From NCBI GenBank assembly GCA_965243285.1, contig OZ251537.1, positions 2,356,001 through 2,420,000 of the forward strand: a stretch of 64,000 bases of DNA, in the 5' to 3' direction. Both the position numbers and the translations under genes were made by a program. How positions within the stretch are numbered: position 1 is the stretch's first letter; every line of letters starts with the position of its first letter. Shown here in pieces: positions 43,701 to 49,700 of the stretch. The stretch is from JAHRAW01 sp965243285. Lineage in GTDB: Bacteria > Pseudomonadota > Gammaproteobacteria > Arenicellales > Poriferihabitantaceae. The notes under the pieces are model-generated. The model worked only from the letters and a program-made list of their open reading frames with translations. It made no database searches and had not been told where the DNA came from.

Positions 43701-46700
43701 CAAAACGCGGCTGGCGGCATCAAAATCCAGCCCGGGCACCGCATCGCCCACCGCTTGCAAGGCCGGGCCGGTCAAGGTGTGGTCGGTAAACGGCGTGGCG
43801 CCGGCGCCGTCGGGCAGCGTGGTATTCACCGTGTCGCCAATGGCATAGCTGAGCGCCTGCGGCTGGGTCGCGAACACTGGGCTGGGGACGATGACGCTGA
43901 AGGTTGACTGGGCGAATACGCCATCGACGTTTGTGACGCGGTAACGCAAGGGGTAGATGCCGACGCGGGTCGGCGTGAAGGCCAGCAGGTGAGAGGCTGG
44001 AGTAAAGATCGCCGCCGCCGCCGGCAATGCCGTCGCCAAGGGTTCGCCGTTCGGCCCGGTTAGGCTATGGGCTAAACTGTTGTTGAATGGCAACACCTGC
44101 GCTACCGGCTGCTCGATGGCCGCCACAATATCGCCAACAATGGGTATGCTTAGGCCGTTCCTGTTGGTGATGGTGATGGTGAAACTCGCCGTAGTCGATA
44201 GGCCGTTGGTATCGGTGGCGGTGTAAAGAAGCGGAAAAACGCCGGCTTGATTCCGACGGAAACTCACCAGGGATTCAGTACTTAGTCTGGTAAACGAACC
44301 TTCAGGAAAAATATTCGACAGCGGCTCGCCCGCCGCTCCAGTGATGCTGTAGGATATATCACCATCGCCGCTGGCGAGCGGCAATAATACACCCTGCAAT
44401 TCGGGACTGATCCTGGTGGAAAAAGTTACATCGCCCGGCTGGTAGTTAAAGACCGGTCCGCCGTCGCTGGTGACGCGCAGCGTAAAAGTATTCGCTACGG
44501 CGTTGCCGTAAATGGAGGTGGCGCGGTAGGTCAGCCGGACCTCGCCGCTCCTGGTCGGCGTGCCTGATAAAACGCGGGTGGCGGCGTCGAATCTTAAGCC
44601 GAAGGGCAAGCCGGTGGCGTAATCTATGACGCCAGTCCGCCCCATCAAGGTGTAATCAAATATACCGCCGCCGATGGCGCGCGGCAAGGTGAGGGCTTCG
44701 ATAGCCACGCTTATCGGGTAGGTTAGGTCGGCTATATATGGCAAGGCAGGGCGCACCGTTACCATGAATTCCACCCTCGAGATGGTGATGTTGCTACTGG
44801 TTGTGGCGCTATAGGTGAGCGCGAACACGCCAACGGTCTGCGCGGTGCCGGACAACACGCGGCTGGCGGCGGCGAAGGCTAATCCATCGGGCAAGTTGGG
44901 GGCGGCTTCGGTGCCACCTGCGCCGCGCAAGCGGTATTGCCGATTGTTGCCGCTGGTGGGCGGCAAGGTCAGCATGACGCTCTCGCCGGCGGCGTACACC
45001 TGGTCGGCTATATCCGTCGCCAACACATTTCCTATCACGATGGCGAACACCGCCGGGGTGGTGGGGTTGCCGTATTTGTCGGCCGCTAGGTAGGTCAGCA
45101 TGGTGCGGCCGCTTTGCGTCGGCGTGCCGGCCAGTGCGCGCTCGGCGGCATCAAAAGACAGCCCGGGCACGGCTTCGCGCAACGCTTGGCCGTCGGCGCC
45201 GGTCACGATATGGCCGGTAAACGGCGTGGCGCCGGCGCCATCGGGCAGCGTGGCATCGACCGCAGCGCCGAAGGCATATTGGAGATTGGGCGGCGCGGTG
45301 GCGAAGGTTGGGCTGGGGACGACAATGTTGAAGGCGGTTGCGACGGAGGCGCCGTTGATGTTGAAGGCGCGGTAACGCAAGGGGTGGGTGCCGGCCACAG
45401 TGGGCGTGAAGGAAAGTTGGCGGACATCGGTGGCGTCGTCGAAAGTCGCCGCAGCCCCCGGCAAGGCATTGGACAATAACTCGCCACCCGGCCCGCTTAG
45501 CCTATAGGTAGTCGCAAAACTGCCGGCCTGGCTCAATTGAAAGTTCGCTTGCTGGTCGATAGCCACCGTCAGGTTGGGCTGTTGCTGCAGGCTGGCAAAA
45601 TCCAGGGTGAGGGCGCCGATGGTGATGGTGATGGTGAAATTCGCGGTCGTGGTTTGGCCGATGCTGTCGGTTACAGTATAAATCAGCGGAAAAACCCCGA
45701 CTTGATGGCGCAAAAAATCTAGGATGTTGTACGGAAATTGGGCGGGTGCCCTTCGTCGAAACTCCCCGCCGGGAAAAACACTCGCTATCGGCTGGCCATG
45801 TTCTCCGGTCAGGGCGTAGGTGATACTACCGACGCCGCCGGTGGCTTGCGGTAATCGATATTCGCTGAGTGAGTTGCCGGGGCTGAAGGCCACGCTGAGG
45901 TCGCTCGGCTGGTAGTTGAATAGCGGCGGGCCGACAGCGATGAACAGCGTGAAAACCGCCTCAGCGGTTCTTTTATCACCGTCGGTGGCGCGATAGGTCA
46001 CCTCGACATCGCCGGCGGCGGTGGGCGTGCCGGTCAGGGCGCGGTTGCCGGCTTGGAATACCAGCCCAGGCACGGCGGCGGATAGGGCTTGCTCATTCGG
46101 CCCCACTAGGGTGTATGTCAGTGACGGGGTGCCGGCGCTGGCAGTGGGCAGGGTGAGGGCGGCGATAGCAACGCTGGTGGAATAGGATTGATCGGCCAAC
46201 GGCACATCCGCGGCCGCGAAGAACGGGGCGGCGAAGGTGTCGATGATGATGCTGAATGTGGTCACCGCGGCGGCGCCGTTGGTGTCGGTTGCGGTGTAGC
46301 GCAACGGGTACACGCCGACCGTGCTGCGCGAAAAGAGCAGCCGCCGGGTATCCACATTAGGGTCAAAAGCGCCGCCGGGGATGGCGTCCGCGATGACTTC
46401 GTCACTGAGTCCGGTTAGGGTATAGGTGAGCGGCGCGGTGCCAGTGGCGGGACGCAATTGGGTGCTGCGCGGCACCGCATTGACGGTAAAAGTGCGGTCG
46501 GCTTGCGCGATGGGGAAACTGGGACCGCCGCTGATGACGATGTTGAAACTTGCTGTGGTGCGAAGCCCGTTGGTATCGGTGACGGTGTAAATAAACCGAT
46601 AGTCGCCGTTGGTGCGCCGCGAAAAAACCAACCGCCGGTCAGTGGCGCCAGTGTCAAAACCGCCGCCGGGGATGGCGTCCGCGATGGCCTCGCCATTGGC

Positions 46701-49700
46701 GCCGGTTAGGGCATAGATGAACGGACCATTGCCGCTGGCGGCCGACAACTGAAAACTGGCGTTCGAGTTAGCGGCGGTGTAAGCGCGGTCGCCCGGCGGG
46801 GTGACGAAACTCGGGCCGCCGGTGATGGTGATATTGAAATTTGCCGCGGCGGCGAGACCGTTGCTATCGGTGACGATGTAAATCAAGCGGTAGACGCCGC
46901 TGGTTGACCGCGAAAAAACCATCCGCCGGTCAGTGGCGCCAGCGTCAAAACCGCCGCCGGGGATGGCGTCCGCGATGGCCTCGCCATTGGCGCCGGTTAG
47001 GGCATAGATGAACGGACCATTGCCGCTGGCGGCCGATAACTGAAAACTGGCGTTCGAGTTAGCGGCGGTGTAAACGCGGTCGCCCGGCGGGGTGACGAAA
47101 CTCGGGCCGCCGGTGATGGTGATGCGGAATCTCGCCTCGAGCGTGGTGCCGCTTTGATCGTTGGCGGTATAAAGGAATTGATAAACGCCGGCCTGATGCT
47201 GCGAAAAGGACAAGCGGCGGTCGCTTGTGCCGGGGTCAAAATCTCCGCTGGGGATGATGTCGGCCACGGCCTCGCCATTTGGCCCGGTTAGGGCGTAGGT
47301 CAGCGGCCCGCTGTTGTCGATGGCGGCCGGCAGTTGGAAACTGCGAATTTCAATGGCGGCGGGGTGCAGGCGGTCGGGCTGCAAGAGGACGAAACTCAGC
47401 TCGCTTTCGATGACGACATTGAAATTCGCCGTGTTGCTGATGCCGTTGGTGTCGACGACGCGGTAGCGCAACGGATAGGTGCCGGCGACGCGCCGCGAGA
47501 ATGACACCCGGCGGGCGGTTACGCCGGGGTCGAAATTACCTTCGGTGATGGCGTCTGCTATGTCCTCGCCGCCCGGTCCGGTGAGGGAGTAGGTGAACGG
47601 CGCATTGCCGCTGGCGGCGGATAATCGGATGGTTACGGTCTCGTCCGCGGCGCTGTAAGTGCGGTCGGACGGCGGGTTGTCGAGACTAAGATTGCCGGTG
47701 CCGGTGAGGGTAAAAACAGCCACACTGGACAATCCGCTGGCGGTGGCGGTGTAGGTCAACTGAAAAACCCCGACTCTATTGCGGCGGAAGCGAAATAAGT
47801 TGGCTACACCAGAGGAGAAGATCAAATCGGCGTCGTCTAAAATCTCCGATATCGGCTGGCCGCCGGCGCCGGTCACGGCGTATCTTATCGTCCCGCTGCC
47901 GCCCATGGCGCGCGGCAGAACACCTTCATACCGCGAAGCCGTGATGCTAGCGGCGTCATAAGAGTGATCCGGCGTCGGGTAGATGAAAGTCGGCCCGCCG
48001 TTGCCGAAGATTCTGAACCCAAAAACAGCGCGAGCGGTGTTGCCGTAGCGGTCGGCGACGCTGTAAGTCGTATTAATGTTGCCATACCTGGTCGGCCGGC
48101 CGCCGATGCGGCGGACATTCGGTCTGGAATCGAAGGTGACGCCGAGGATGGCTTCGCCCAACGCTTGCTGGTTCGGCCCGGTTAGGCTGTAGGTAAGCGG
48201 CCCGGCGGCGCTGCGGGCGCTGGGCAACTGGTGCGCAGGCGATGTACTGATGGTGACGCCAATCTGATGAGAGCGGTCCAACACCGAGCCTTGGATGGTC
48301 GGCCCGGTGACGCGTATATCGAAAACAACCTGGGAATAACGCCCGCTGGCATCGGTGACGCCATAGGTCAGGGTGACATCTTCGGCTCTGGTCGGCACGC
48401 CGGACACCACGCGGCTGGCGGCATCGAACACCACCCCGGGGATGGCGTTATCCAAAGATTGCCGCCCGGCGCCGGTCAATGTATAGGTGAACGGCGCATG
48501 CCCGACCGCGACCGCCGGCAGCGTGAACGGCGGGATGGTCGCGCCGGCGGCGTGACTGCGGTCGCGCGGCGTCGCGGCGATAGGGATATGCGGCCCCAAT
48601 ATGGTGACCGTGAAAGTGGTTTCGCGGCTCACCGAAATGGCGCTGTTGGCTGATGCGGCGCTGTCTATGCGATACACCAAAGGGAAGACGCCGGCGCGAG
48701 TCGGGCGGATGGACACGCCGGGGGCGCTCGGGTCGGAGTCAAAAACAGCGCCGGCACCCGGCATGGCGTCTTCTAGGCTCTCGCCATTTGGCCCCGAGAC
48801 GGAATATAGCAGCACATCATTGGGGTAATTGACGCTGCGTATGCCGAGCGGCAGCCGCCACGACACCCGCCTGCTGCCGACTGCATAGGTGCGGTCGGCC
48901 GGCAATTCGGTGAAGGTTGGGCCGCCGAGCAAGACTATCTCGAAATGCGCCGCCGTCGATAAGCCGTTGCTGTCGGTGACGATGTAGATCAACGGATAAG
49001 TGCCGGATAACGCGCCGCTCCGCCCGACGGTTACGCGGCGGTCATTGACGCCAGGGTCAAAATCCCCATTCGGCATGGCATTCGCCGGCGATTCGCCGCC
49101 CAGCCCGGTGAGGGCGTAAGTGAACGGCCCGGCGCCGGTGGCGGTGGACAACTGGAAGGATTCCAGCGGCGGACCAGTGCTGGTCGAATAAGTGCGGTTG
49201 GCCGGCGGGGTGGTGATCACCGGGCCGGCGCTGGCGCCGGTGACGGTGAACACAAAATCCTCTGTGGTCACATTGCCATAGCGGTCGGTTACGCTGTAAG
49301 TCAGCGTCGTGGCGTCGCCTCTGGTCGGCGTGCCGGCGAAGCGGCGGACGCCGGGGCTGGCGTCAAACCCCATGCCGGGCACGGCGGCGCCCAGGGCGCG
49401 CCCGCCCGGCCCGGTGAGGGCGTAGGCGAGCGGCGTCTCGCCAGTGGCTATCGGCAACTGCGTCGACCACGCCTGGCCGGCCGGGCGAGTCCAGCCGGCA
49501 ATGGCGCTGGCGAACGCCGGGCCGGCGACGGTGAGGCGGAAATACACATCGGTGTAGTTGGCGGCGGAGTTCCCGGTGACGCGATAGGTTAATGGGATGC
49601 TCGTGGCATGAACCGGCGTGCCGCTTATGCGGCCACGGGCAGGGGGGTCAGATGTGTCTGTGAAAAAACTCAAGCCGGGCACCGCTTGGGCAAGCGTCTG

